This document shows, in pieces, positions 11,001-20,896 of a stretch of 39,917 nucleotides of DNA. A program made the translations under genes and the position numbers. The stretch is from positions 1-39,917 of the forward strand of contig JAUCBJ010000301.1 in the NCBI GenBank assembly GCA_032718475.1, given 5' to 3'. Numbering within the stretch: position 1 is the first letter of the stretch; each line of letters opens with the position of its first letter. Below the pieces are notes generated by a model. It was not told the DNA's origin and ran no database searches. It saw only the letters and a program-made list of their open reading frames with translations. This DNA comes from Nemertoderma westbladi (Eukaryota; Xenacoelomorpha; Nemertodermatida; Nemertodermatidae).

Positions 11001-12518
11001 CTGCCCGAGCAGGAGATCCATCCCCCGCCGTCTCTCGTCCACCCATTCGACCGCCGAAGCGGGAGTCGCCAACGTTGTAGCGGGCGGACGAGGGACAACG
11101 GGCGACAAATCATGAATATTTCGCTCGGGGTCCAGGACCTGAACTGTCTCATGGGCTGTTCTACTGGGCACAGATAGCTTAGTACTGTGCAGAGGGAATT
11201 TAGAGGTAGCTTCAGGGAGCACAGGTGTGTCTATCACCGAAGGGGTGATTTCAAGAACAGGCCTAATTATTTCAGGCTCATCTACTATAGTAGGGAGTCT
11301 TTCTATTTTAATTATTGGGTCTGTGGGTTCTGTACTGCCTAAGTTGGTGTTATTTAGTTGCCTTCTAACAGCTGGAGGCAAATCAGGCAATTTCTGACGG
11401 TGGAATGTTCTTTTACGTCTGCTTAGATGAGATCTATTTCCTTTGCCTTCAGTATCAGTGGTATCGCCTTCTTCAGATGATGTATATCCCTGTCTTTTGG
11501 GAGTAGATCGATTCATCATCTGCATATTACTAGCTGTTAACTGTTTATTTATGCAGTCTTGATTCTCCTGAATGTTTTCCAATTCTAATTGGGTGATTTC
11601 TTCCGCCGCTCTACGTTCTGCTTCTGCCACTGCCATTTCCGCTTTTCTTTTCATTTCGGCTGCTTTTCTTTTCGCTTCTGCCTCTGCCGCTGTCGCTGCA
11701 GCTTTTCTTTTCGCTTCTGCCTCTGCCGCTGTCGCTGCAGCTTTTCTTTCCATTTCGGCTGCTTTTCTTTCCATTTCGGCTGCTTTACTTTCCTCTTCGG
11801 CTGCTTTCCTTTCCGCTTCGGCCGCAGCTACTGCTGCTTTCTTTCTGTCTTCTATACGTTTTTTCTTTACTTGTTCTTCTTGGACTCGTGTGATGCGGAG
11901 TTGTTCATCAAATTTAGCTTGGTTCGCCGCTAACATTTCCGCATCGATTGCATCCAGCACAAGCTTGGTTCCTTCGCTATTAGGGCTAAGCCCCTCCAGC
12001 CTTCTCCTCAACTCTTCGTCCCCTACAAAGCGTTGATAGTCTGACAGATAGATGTCAATGGCATCTCTCTTTCGCGGCCCCTCCGCTGTCCCTTCGCTTT
12101 CTTCTTGAGAAGAAGTGGTGTCGGTTGATTCTTCATAGGTTGGCCGTTCATCATAAACCGTATCCGCCATCTTCGCTCCGCGTTCGGGCGTCCACTCAAC
12201 AGTATCCGAACTACTGGAGCTCTCGGGCCACTGAGAACTAGGTTCTTGGCTAGGAGGTTGCTGCTGTTTGGCAGCTGCTTCTTGATCCCGCTTAACTTGG
12301 GCCCGAGTACCGATGATAGACCTACGGCACTTCACTAACTTCGCGAATTGCGAAATTGCTTCTACTAACCTAGGTTCTGACACAGCTACTGTAGGGGTTG
12401 TCTTTCTTACAGTAGGAGGGGTTTCAGACCTCGGTCTGGGATTCTCTATACTCCTATCTGATAAACAGACTGTTGTTTCTAGGAGACTATCTGACAGAGT
12501 TTGCCTTGTGTCAGACAT
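8016..12518 (-). CDS. BEL Gag-protease polyprotein lacking RT
   Basis: A single 1500-codon ORF. Residues ~210-315 are an Ala/Lys/Glu helix with heptad character, partly an exact 39-bp duplication (11662-11700 and 11701-11739). Residues ~630-805 match the Pao Gag domain DUF1759 (VKFNGDEMKWLPFNEYY). Knuckles follow at ~921 (CALCDGTHRLNMC), ~956 (CYNCLRQGHQRRTC) and ~976 (CAKCGAKHH). The DUF1758 aspartic protease begins near 1070, with active-site LLDSGST near 1096 and GWYLTG further on. The chain then passes within ~75 acidic residues to WRYCPKKFNPTDIASRG (~1291), which in complete elements follows RNase H. Roughly 700 residues of RT and RNase H are therefore missing, yet the frame stays open. 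The end (after ~1430) reads like a shifted frame. The start is the first ATG (12518). Confidence 0.9.
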   Translation of the reverse strand: MSDTRQTLSDSLLETTVCLSDRSIENPRPRSETPPTVRKTTPTVAVSEPRLVEAISQFAKLVKCRRSIIGTRAQVKRDQEAAAKQQQPPSQEPSSQWPESSSSSDTVEWTPERGAKMADTVYDERPTYEESTDTTSSQEESEGTAEGPRKRDAIDIYLSDYQRFVGDEELRRRLEGLSPNSEGTKLVLDAIDAEMLAANQAKFDEQLRITRVQEEQVKKKRIEDRKKAAVAAAEAERKAAEEESKAAEMERKAAEMERKAAATAAEAEAKRKAAATAAEAEAKRKAAEMKRKAEMAVAEAERRAAEEITQLELENIQENQDCINKQLTASNMQMMNRSTPKRQGYTSSEEGDTTDTEGKGNRSHLSRRKRTFHRQKLPDLPPAVRRQLNNTNLGSTEPTDPIIKIERLPTIVDEPEIIRPVLEITPSVIDTPVLPEATSKFPLHSTKLSVPSRTAHETVQVLDPERNIHDLSPVVPRPPATTLATPASAVEWVDERRRGMDLLLGQMQETVQQFKGTVRESRLELQEVQQSIALERDKLVNTQKGIPPPSVTMCQPVRSEVSHAQGVEPTRIYTASEVETPIVNPIKGNYRPVDNDIPYRPDHNPRNLYTDNSILNNTMAQESFTRQMARTEARQAVKVGEIVKFNGDEMKWLPFNEYYKDNIQNSVLSNGEKLRFLIECLEGSPKLMALRFIGHPDGLRQVWDTLNIRYGNRNNIAGYLYAKLVAPRKFISSGIIEFSDEIQEICRQLDWLGKSHEYQSAMVIRAVASTLPKGGVGTRWDKKVLYMMEQQQRDPTMTDLMSFLDGEVKLQLIKQSREKTSENKVSEKPVSRRKVTPVCYTDDGESQASQGDDSGKDTERSYYVNKTPNEQGSKFKSRSNDKREQVRKTPPTSPKRIQVRKPEERTRVHNVTQNKVSNIKPKCALCDGTHRLNMCDEFLKKSLTERREVMWDKRLCYNCLRQGHQRRTCYSDIRCAKCGAKHHILLHAEFERNSPNQVSDSELHVQFSDVNDTDQSEMEGFYTDEFSDENESCYMINTAVYRALIYEKDTDSDLTLTTSDRQPSWKAPSSNVGIREFPVVQVRVHGPKRSYVVNALLDSGSTGTFIDKELAEDIFAGQPKFRTKLNMSGIMQVWKSTVTADYYVGALSTPQDKLGEHSIRSVKMVAIKNFATTQLEPYNWDEDDHAQQLNIPRFDTDYPGVQILIGQNAHEALETLEKRPAQPQPLQTYAVRTRVGWYLTGPSRRTLRERLLQDRVCQVSEWEDDTSEGDDPTEGTPYSSDNDDISSNVDQWRYCPKKFNPTDIASRGATPQELTDTIDRLGEPDFLSKEDEWPPHLTPTEIRPAKGAEKVKPKTRTGGSELFEPGIDLSVLHIARDDAVDLDLPTASGSFMKIRESDWSSGTSDVSQGLSPLLQGATDHYSSWNRLCKAVVYLERCFYRHYSRTKRKPGIVFGMQRLNHPVGRLCLPEGNGGLSGNCGRQDSLPTTTSLILQTSRDSIT

Positions 12519-12653
12519 GTTTGTTTGTACAGTTGGATGCCTACTGCTATATTACAGTCTAAGCAAGTCTAGTAATTCAGTATTAACTGTTAGCCTAGTA
12601 ATTAATTATCGATACTGCTACTCAGTGTAGCGTGATATATATATAATATATTA

Positions 12654-12910
12654 GAATACCGGTATGCTTATAGTATATATATAAGTATTATTACAGACTA
12701 GGTTTATCACAGAATATCGGTATATAATTTTAGCACAAATATATATAAATATATAATAGGCCTATCGGGAATACCGGTATACAGCTTACAGTTATAGTAT
12801 ATATAAGTATAATTCTGGACTAGAATTAATTACAAAGTACCGGTATAATTTCAGCCTAAATTTATTGAAATAAATATAATAAGCCTATTGCAAATACCGG
12901 TATGTCAATT
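12654..12910. repeat. ~120-bp tandem repeat in BEL leader
   Basis: Two full units and the start of a third, each opening with AATACCGGTAT (ACCGGT at 12658, 12773 and 12896, spaced 115 and 123 bp). Each full unit then holds a TTATAGTATATATA block, a second ACCGGT-like word (ATCGGT near 12718, ACCGGT at 12839) and ATAATAGGCCTAT or a close variant. Confidence 0.8.
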
Positions 12911-13918
12911 ATTTTAAATAATTGAATTTCTGAATTTTAGGGTTACTTGGTTACTTTACTTACTTTATTACCGTTATTTGAGCAGTAGTCCAACTGATAT
13001 TGAGACCTAATGGTTGTATGGTAGGCCTACTATTTATAAATCGTGAGATTTGATTTATAATATATATATACCCATTGAAATGGGTTTTTGTCAATGTTTG
13101 AAATAAATGTTATTATTTCTGGGGGAGTCACTACACATAAGCTGTGCGCTCTCAGTGGAGTGCTACTTGTTAGACACTAAAACAAATAATTCTAATTTAC
13201 CTAAGTTACTTAATACTACAAATTACGTACAATTCGGGTTGAGATTACAATCTCTAAATAAACACAAAAATTTAATTACAAATACACAAATACAAATTTT
13301 AGGGTAATTTTACAAGAAGTCTACAAACCAGCCTAACAAAGGGTTAGAAATCTGGTTATTACAACGGACAGGGTACTACGGTATTTGAAAATAATAAGTA
13401 GTAGTAAATACTAATAACAGCCAGACAACTATCCAGCCTACAAATTATCTAAATAAATATTATACGCTACCTGTACAGACTACACAAACAAAGTACAGAC
13501 TAAACGATGGCAGACTACTCTCAAGCCTAAATAAACTACAGGACATGCAGACTCCGAAATGGTTAGGTAGTATGCGTTCTAACCCAGTAGTACGACTTAT
13601 TCTTTAGATGGGGGTTTACCTTACAGCTTTGGCTGCCCCTACTTCCTAACCGTTCTTTATCGGACAGATGATCTACACACACTGCAATCCGTTCAGACTT
13701 AACAACAATCAGACAACAGCTCAGCCTACAAATTGTCTGTACAATCTGATCAGGCTTACACGCCTTCTGTTCAATACTGGCCTACAAACAAATAAAACTT
13801 GACAGAAATAAGTAAAAATCTCAATAAAAAACCAGGGCGGCCGTTCCCTGATTAAGTACTAAGACCTACCGGTATATAATTATCAAATTCGAATAATACT
13901 AATGTACTTATACTGGAA

Positions 13919-14070
13919 GTACCGGTTAGGACAGTTGGGCCTACGGACCTACAGAAGTACCGGTTCTGGCAGTTGGACCTACGGACCTACAGCAGTACCG
14001 GTTCTGGCAGTTGGGCCTACTGACCTACAGAAGTACCGGTTCAGGTTTACCGGTCAACCGGTACTTTCAA
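13919..14070. repeat. 38-bp tandem repeat in BEL leader
   Basis: Units start at ACCGGT 13921, 13959, 13997 and 14035, exactly 38 bp apart. The unit continues TTCTGGCAGTTGGGCCTACG and then GACCTACAGAAGT. A partial end adds ACCGGT at 14049 and 14057. The array lies within 200 bp of the 5' LTR, next to the expected primer-binding site. Confidence 0.9.
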
Positions 14071-14109
14071 CTTTATTGCTTACTGCAATAAAGAAGCTAT
14101 ATCCATTAT

Positions 14110-15332
14110 TGTTCGCGCTTTCAGACCTTTGGCAGTTTAACCCACCAAATTAGGATGTCTTCTAGATAATAAATCGCTTTTAGCCTCTGACAAGTATTTG
14201 ATTCACTACACTAGTTGAAACCAATCTGTGTGCGATCATTCACCCGCTGGATATACCCGGGAGATTGACTTCGACGGCTTAATCTTATTGCTATGTAAGC
14301 CTAATGTATTATTCGACTGACAGTATTATATAATCTCTGACAATATTATTCACCTTCGGGGAATATTAACAGTTCCTTTTGGACGTGGCGCTCTATCTAT
14401 ATAAACAGAGCTATGACTTAAACTACATGCAATGATATGGCTTAGTTACAATTCACATATATGGCGCATTCTTTAGGAAATGCTTCGTTATCAGTCTCAC
14501 TCATACACAATGCTGCACAATACTGCACACTGATCTGCCGATCTTCACTGATTTTAGTCACATATAAAAGGAACGCAGACCGACTCATGTAGGGTCTATC
14601 AAATAACATTAGATTCACTTCAAACCACTTTAACATTAGTCACAATCGTTATATGTAACCTGTCTCTCTTACCTTCGGTATATCAAGAATATTGGGTTTT
14701 CGGGGTTATTTCTCGTTATTCCAAATATAATATTTCATCACCATATAATGAATAATCGACAGTAAATAGCAGTATAACAATATAAAGGTATGTACAACAA
14801 GATATATGCATTGCCCAGTTGAGTTAGGTTAGTAGGTAAGTATTGAGTTGCACAGTGATAACAGATATATGTCCTTATAATTAAGCCTACTAGTGTTAGG
14901 CTAAAAGCAGAACAGCACAAAATATTCCAAAGCCGTTCTTCCTGGCTCAGGACAGAATGATAACACTGCCCATAAAGCATTGCGTGATTTCTAGGAAATT
15001 TCTGTACAAGAACAGTAAAAACGCTCTGATTGGTTGACTGAACTGAGAGATGCCGTAGAACAAAGAAAATCGACACGTATGAATATCAGCTGTTAACCGT
15101 CGTCATAGTAACTACTGTTCAAGAGTATCTATCCCCCTTTGCGTCACGGAATTGCCATAGAACCACCAACCATGCCCTCCACAGTACACATACGGAGGAA
15201 ATAGCTCTTAGATCCTCTAAAAAACACCGATACAGCAATAATACGGTCTCTTACACCTATTAAATCAACCACAGAGCACTCTACGGGAAAAATAAGGAAA
15301 AATAACGGGGCAATTCAGCAAAGGCTTTTACA
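14110..15332 (-). repeat. 5' LTR of BEL element
   Basis: Same sequence and length as 3547-4769. It should carry the element promoter, but I could not separate U3, R and U5. ORFs inside it are shared with the other LTR and are not considered genes. Confidence 0.95.
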
Positions 15333-15337
15333 TGGTT
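15333..15337. other. BEL target-site duplication, right copy
   Basis: TGGTT follows the terminal CA of the right LTR and equals the bases before the left LTR (3542-3546). Confidence 0.9.
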
Positions 15338-15896
15338 TTTGGGATGTTTTGTAGGTACTGACTGCTGGACTGGTGTTAAAGATCCCGAGGCTTCTTACTG
15401 TTAAAGAAATCTCAAAGGGGATTCTTCCCTTTTGATATGTTTTTATTTTCAAGTGAAACAAAATTAATCAAGCTATAACACATCAAGCTAATCGTTCTAA
15501 AATATAAGCCAAACAGAAATAACCAAAACAATAAATCTGTTTTGACTTCCTAAGCTACTTAGAATTGGAATTGGAATTTTTTATTTGACATTAAATCAGT
15601 TAAAAACAAGCACTAAAGAGAGCATTAAAATATAATGTGATATAATATAATATGAAGTGTAAGGAAAAGGTAAAGGCAACAAACCAATGTACAGTAAGGT
15701 ATTCAACATGTCCTAGAAAATATATTTTAACGGAAAATAGTACAAAACAAACATAGATAAATAAAACGCAATAATTTTTATTGTCCGTTTAAATCATGCC
15801 TAAATAAAATGACCTTCAATAAATTTTAAACACTATTTACAACATAATTATGGTAAGACATTTCTATTTCAGGATTTAGGACCAACAAACTTAGTG
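15338..15896. other. spacer between BEL and copia elements
   Basis: AT-rich, with no gene. At 15560-15590 the words AGAATTGGAATTGGAATTTT read on the minus strand as a short ATTCC tandem, like the 3' tail of some CR1-group LINEs, but no LINE body is visible beside it. A degenerate palindromic run ATAATGTGATATAATATAATATG is at about 15631. Confidence 0.35.
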
Positions 15897-15901
15897 GATA
15901 C
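15897..15901. other. copia target-site duplication, left copy
   Basis: GATAC directly precedes the 5' LTR and recurs exactly at 20892-20896 after the 3' LTR. Confidence 0.9.
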
Positions 15902-16063
15902 TGTCATAACTCTATGAAAACTCTATTAGCTAGTTATGTCTACCAGCTGATATCCTTAACAGCTGTTATAGTAAGCACTATTTATGTATGTACTTTCTAT
16001 GTTATCTTGTCTTTAGTTGATTGTGTAGAAGGTTAATTGATTGTAGTTTATACCGATATTATA
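15902..16063 (+). repeat. 5' LTR of copia element
   Basis: Starts TGTCATAACTC and ends ATATTATA, where the 3' copy ends in the standard ATTACA. It has the same length as 20730-20891. Confidence 0.93.
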
Positions 16064-16075
16064 TGGTAGCAGAGC
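16064..16075 (+). other. copia primer-binding site (tRNA-iMet)
   Basis: TGGTAGCAGAGC lies immediately after the 5' LTR. Its first 11 bases are complementary to the 3' end of eukaryotic initiator tRNA-Met (…CUCUGCUACCA), the usual primer of many copia elements. Confidence 0.85.
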
Positions 16076-16211
16076 AATATTAGTAATATGAACGTAGCTT
16101 AATTTAATATGAATGTAGTTTAATTCTTTGCGTTTTTGATGTTGTTTTTTTTTTTTCGTGGATCGAGTTTTTAAATTCAAATTGATATAGTGACTTTGTT
16201 GTTGTTGTGAG

Positions 16212-19200
16212 ATGGATAATAATGACAATCGAACTCCTGCGAAAGTTGGTAATTCAATACCCCCAGCATTTCCAGGAAAGAACAAATATGTGGAATGGCG
16301 CCGGCTGCTTAAAATGTGGGGACGAATCACTAAAATTCAGAAATGCGATCAAGCATCCACTGGCATACTTAGTCTTCCTGAGGGTGATGCACGTACACTC
16401 GCATTAGCTGTTGATGATGTAGAATTGGATATTAACGACGGATTACAACGCTTGATAACAGAATGGGATAGAGCGTTCATGAAGGATGAAGAAACGCGTG
16501 GTTATAAACGATGGCAAGAATTGAAGAACTTTAAGAAAAAAAAGATCATTTCATACCAGGAGTACTGTGCCCAATTTAGTCGTGTGCGTGCAGAAGCAAA
16601 AACATTTAAAGTTGAAGTCAGTGAAACAACGTTTGCTTTTATAATGCTGGATGGGGCAAGTCTCAACAAAGAACAGCGAATGCTTATTCTTTCAGTTGCA
16701 CTAGCAAGTGCTGGTGCAAATGGTCAGTTGAGTTACACTCATATAGAAGCTGCATTGCGTCGGTTAAATGCAGGTAATGATGCAGCAAATGACATTGCAA
16801 CATCATCGAATGATGAAAATGCTTTGGAAGCGAGTTCTAGATGAACTACCTGTGAATTTAAATGATTTGTCTGTGGCTGAAAAAGACGAAATTTTAGAAG
16901 TTGCATTTGCTACATGGAATAAGAATAAGAGAGAAACGAATTATTCCAATTTTTCCAAAATTAACAGAGGTAATTATACTGGATGGAGGGGAAATTCAAA
17001 TACATTTTCACCTCATTTCACTCATAATACAGGTTCACCCTGGTTTAATCCAAAAGATATTCAGTCAGGCGAGGTGCTCAAATGTCATCGTTGTCAGAGT
17101 CGATTCCATTTAGTTCGTGACTGCCCTTCACAAGGACAGTCGAAGACTTACCAAGGTACTAATTATACATCACATGACGAACAGACGGTGGGTCAAATTT
17201 TCTCTAGTGAAGCTGAAGATATTTTTGCGATAGGTGTGGTCCCCTGTGGATGTTGCTGATTCGTACTCAGAATATGGAATTTTGGATTCCGCTGCTACAA
17301 AAACGGTCTGTGGTGAACAGTGGTTCAATCAATTTAGAGATATTTTATATGAAAAGGCTGGTTTAAAACCTCAAAGAAATGTGGCAAGTACATTTTATAA
17401 TTTCGGTAATGTTGGAAAACGTAAAGCAATGTTTAATGCAATCGTTTCTGTTTTCATAAATGGTGTTAAATATCAAATGGTTGTTGATATTGTTCGGGGG
17501 AATACGCCACTTTTGATCAGTCGAAGTAGTTTGGAAAGACTCTGCAACTATGGAGGGTAAGTCGCTGAAGCTTAAAAGCTGCCCGCGTGGTCATCTTTTG
17601 GTACACCTCATGGATGTGAAAGCGAGAGATATGGGTGATCAGAATAATAATAATATAGTCGACATTGAAACTGTATTTCTGACTTTAAGTGATTTCAGAA
17701 GTAATCCCTCTAAGGTCGCAGATAAACTTCATCGTGCATATGGGCATCCATCTTCCAACAAACTGATACAAACTATAAAACCAGTGATGCAGAAGGAATC
17801 AATGTCAATTGATGAGCAAGAACTATTAAAAGCTGCAATTGAGAAACTATCTAAATCATGTGATGTGTATGATAAAAATTCTAAACCTGTTTCTGTTCCA
17901 CGTGTCGCCATGACACCATCAACACGATTTAATGAAAGAGTGGCACTCGATTTGACAGAGTGGAAGCGAAATAGCAAGACTTATATTATAATGCATATGA
18001 TTGATCAGGCCACACGATATTCAGGTGCTTCATTTGTTACCTCTAAAGATGATGATGTCATAATTTCAGCTATTTCACATTGTTGGATTAAAATATTTGG
18101 ACCACCAAAAAATAAATATTTATTCAGATAATGGTGGTGAGTTTACCAGCAAGCAACTTTATGCATTCTATGAACAGTTTGGAATTAATGTGAGTGTGAC
18201 TGCGGCATATTCTCCTTTCAGTAATGGTCGCTGTGAAAGGCACAATGCATTATTAAAGGTTACCATGTCCAAGATTGCTGAAGATGAACGCAATATTTCA
18301 CTATCATCATCAGTCATGTTAGATTTTGCATTATTTGCAAAGAACTCACTTATGGATTCAGGAGGTTTCTCTCCTTCACAGCGAGTATTTGGCCGCAATC
18401 CACAAATACCAAATATCATAGATGCTGAATTACCAGCGCTAACTGAGTCGAATGATAAGCAAATACGTGATTTACTGAACTGTTTACATGAAACCAGACA
18501 GTCGTATATTGCTGGAGATTCTTCAGAAAGAATTAAAACAGCACTTCGTCGAAGAGTTCCATCACCGCCTCCTGTTGTCAAGAATGGTGATAGTGTGTAT
18601 TATTGGCGTGATGTTGCTGGTATTGAGACTGGATGGAAAGGACCAGGAAATGTTTTGGGTAGAGAAGGATCAGTCGTTCTTGTGCAACATGGTTCCCGTG
18701 TTATTCGTGTTCATCCAATTCACATTAGATTAAACAAGACGAAACAGCAGAATAATGCTAAAGAATACGAATCAGATGATGAGGATGATTTGGAATTTCT
18801 TAAAGATGTAATCAGTGTACCAAGTGGACAAGTTTCCAATGAAATTAAAATCCCTATATCCTCCAATATTGGATTATTGCCATTAACAGATGATGTTGAT
18901 TCGAATAATACAACCATAAATGGCAATGGAAACTTGGAGTTAATGTATAAAAATACAGAAAAACCATCTTCAATGGTTTCTAAACCAGATGTAGTTGCTG
19001 ATGAGCCTTTGTACAATAGAGCTACAATTCGCGCACTGAAACAACTTGATCAACCCTTAGAACAAACTACATTACCACCAAGGACTAAAAGGCCCCCTGA
19101 ACGCTATCAGTGCAACAATATTGAAGAAATGATAGTTGCTGAAAATGCTAACGGAGTTGTTGGTACTCCAAATGTTAAATGTCAAAATGAGGAAGAGTTT

Positions 19201-20650
19201 TATCACTCTAAACAAAAGGAGCTGCTCATGGAAAGAATATGATGTTGTTGAAATTGTTTCAATGGAAGAAGTTATAAATAAACCAATTCAAACCAGATGG
19301 GTTAATTCTTGGAAATCATTACCAAATGGCCAAGTTGTGGCAAAATCTCGGCTAGTTGCTAAGGGGTTTCAAGATGGTGAGAAAGAAAATATCCTATCTG
19401 AATCGCCCACTATTGACAGAGAAATTCTACAGTTGGTTCTGAGTTTACTTCCAACTATGGGTTATAAACCAACAACAATGGATGTAAAAACAGCCTTCCT
19501 TCAAGGTGAACAAATAAAACGAGATGTATTTCTACACCCACCCCCAGAAGTCAGTTTACCAGCTAACACCTGTTGGAAGCTAAAGAAGACAGTATATGGA
19601 TTAGTCGATGCATCTCGTAATTGGTATAATCATGTCGACCATGTAGTAAGAGAGGCAGGTATGTTTCGTAGCAAGGCAGATCCAGCATTGTATTTTATGC
19701 ACAGAGGTGAAAAACTCGAGGGTCTATTGCTTGTTCACGTTGATGATTTCTTGTACGCTGGATCAGATTGGTTCAAGATAAATATTATGTCAAAGATTCA
19801 AAGCAAATTTACCATTGGAAAAATTACTGAGAATTGTTTTTCGTTTCTGGGTCTATGTATACAAACTGTTATAGATCAAGGTGATCGTTTTCTAATTGCT
19901 GTTTCCCAACAGGACAAATTTACAAAGTTGTGTGATATTCAATGTTCGGCTAACAGGAATAAATCTGAGTTGCTAACAATAGAAGAAATATCATTGGTAA
20001 GATCTCTTCTAGGTAGTCTACAATGGGCTGCGGCATTAACTCGCCCAGATCTTTCATTCAGTGTTTCAGCTCTACAATCAGAATTGAAGGATCCTACGGT
20101 GGAGATAATTACCAAGGTCAATAAATTGTTGCGAAAAGCCAAGGCTTTTTCACCAAATTTTATTTACCACCGTCCAATGGATACAATTAAGCCAATTGTC
20201 TACACTGATAGCAGCCATGGTAATCTGCAAGATGGAGGTTCTCAAAGTGGCGCTGTCATAGTATTAGAAGATGAAAAAGGAAAAGTAATCAATGTTGTGA
20301 ACTGGCGATCTCATCGAATACGTCGTATTGCTAGATCAACATTTGCCGCCGAAACATTGGCATCAGCACTTGCTATGGATCTTGCACTGTATATGGATTA
20401 CATTCTCAATGAATTTATGATAAAACGAAATAACTGGTCAATACGGTCTGACTGCAAGAGTCTCGTTGATGCTGTGCATAGTTTAACGAATGCTCCATTG
20501 GAAAAACGACTCAAAATCGATCTCGCTTCACTTCGGGAGGCTATGAAATTATATTGCATGGTTTTCGAGTATGTGCCGACAAAGATGCAATTGGCTGATG
20601 TACTAACCAAGGAGACATCTGGTTATCAACTATTGAAACTCTTAGAATGA
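16212..20650 (+). pseudogene. copia Gag-Pol, broken by five frameshifts
   Basis: Gag begins at the ATG 16212 (frame open to 16844). The next frame (to 17259) carries the knuckle CHRCQSRFHLVRDC. The third (17234-17560) has the protease active site ILDSAATKTVCG. The fourth (17550-18131) has the pre-integrase region with HRAYGHPSS and the first integrase aspartate in LDLTEW; the second zinc-finger Cys pair is damaged (CDVYDKN). The fifth (18097-19242) has SDNGGEF and NGRCERHN, giving the DDE triad. The sixth (19136-20650) has the RT (TMDVKTAFLQGE, LLVHVDDFLYAG) and RNase H (YTDSSHG, SDCKS). Changes of frame fall near 16840, 17235, 17550, 18110 and 19228. I saw no nonsense codon within the chosen frames. 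Confidence 0.92.
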
Positions 20651-20729
20651 ATTATAGTGTTTGACTTATTCTTATTAATATTTAAAAACTTTAATACACT
20701 TGTCTAGTTAAAAATAAAAATCATATGAA

Positions 20730-20891
20730 TGTCATAACTCTATGAAAACTCTATTAGCTAGTTATGTCTACCAGCTGATAACCTTAACAGCTGTTATAGT
20801 AAGCACTATTTATTTATGTACTTTCTATGTTATCTTGTCTTTAGTTGATTGTGTAGAAGGTTAATTGATTGTAGTTTATACCGATATTACA
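20730..20891 (+). repeat. 3' LTR of copia element
   Basis: Starts TGTCATAACTC and ends ATATTACA. It is preceded by an A-rich stretch (GTTAAAAATAAAAATC) that is a weak polypurine tract. Confidence 0.93.
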
Positions 20892-20896
20892 GATAC
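20892..20896. other. copia target-site duplication, right copy
   Basis: GATAC, identical to 15897-15901. Confidence 0.9.

Larger units (their letters stand above)
12519..14109 (-). other. BEL 5' leader
   Basis: The untranslated region between the 5' LTR and the Gag ATG is about 1.6 kb, long for a retroelement. Reading down the minus strand from 14109 the first bases are ATAATGGATATAG. A TGG four bases from the LTR could begin a primer-binding site, but I cannot match it to a named tRNA. The leader holds two tandem arrays and eleven ACCGGT palindromes between 12658 and 14062. No other ORF here is credible. Confidence 0.55.
3547..15332 (-). mobile_element. BEL/Pao LTR retrotransposon, RT-less
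   Basis: The 11,786-bp element is bounded by two 1223-bp LTRs in direct orientation and a perfect TGGTT duplication. It reads on the minus strand: 5' LTR 15332-14110, a ~1.6-kb leader with tandem arrays, the Gag-protease ORF 12518-8016, an AT-rich segment, an unrecognised ORF block 6368-5409, a polypurine tract at 4777-4770, and the 3' LTR 4769-3547. The family is set by the Gag domain (DUF1759), three Cys/His knuckles ending in a KHH-type motif, and a DUF1758 protease. Reverse transcriptase, RNase H and integrase are not visible, so movement would need enzymes from a relative. The nearly identical LTRs indicate a recent insertion. Confidence 0.9.
15902..20891 (+). mobile_element. Ty1/copia LTR retrotransposon, disabled
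   Basis: The 4990-bp element has 162-bp LTRs, a GATAC target duplication, a primer-binding site directly after the 5' LTR, and the copia domain order Gag - protease - integrase - RT - RNase H. The integrase lies before the RT, which separates copia from gypsy and BEL elements. The LTRs differ at 3 of 162 sites (about 1.9%), so it is older than the neighbouring BEL insertion. The coding region is split by five frameshifts and is not functional as it stands. The small size and short LTRs recall animal copia lineages of the GalEa kind, but I did not place it in a tree. Confidence 0.93.

Noticed and set aside
11572-12036. 154-codon plus-strand ORF rich in Ser, Ala and Phe
   Set aside because: It is the antisense shadow of the Ala/Lys/Glu helix of the BEL Gag, whose 39-bp repeat makes long open frames on both strands.
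13902-14153. 83-codon plus-strand ORF with an internal amino-acid repeat
   Set aside because: The repetition simply reflects the 38-bp tandem array, and the ORF runs antisense across the LTR boundary.
3547-15332. The two 1223-bp copies as independent DNA transposons or MITEs
   Set aside because: The ends are TG...CA, a purine tract abuts one copy, a matching TGGTT duplication flanks the outer edges only, and a retrotransposon ORF lies between. They are the LTRs of one element.
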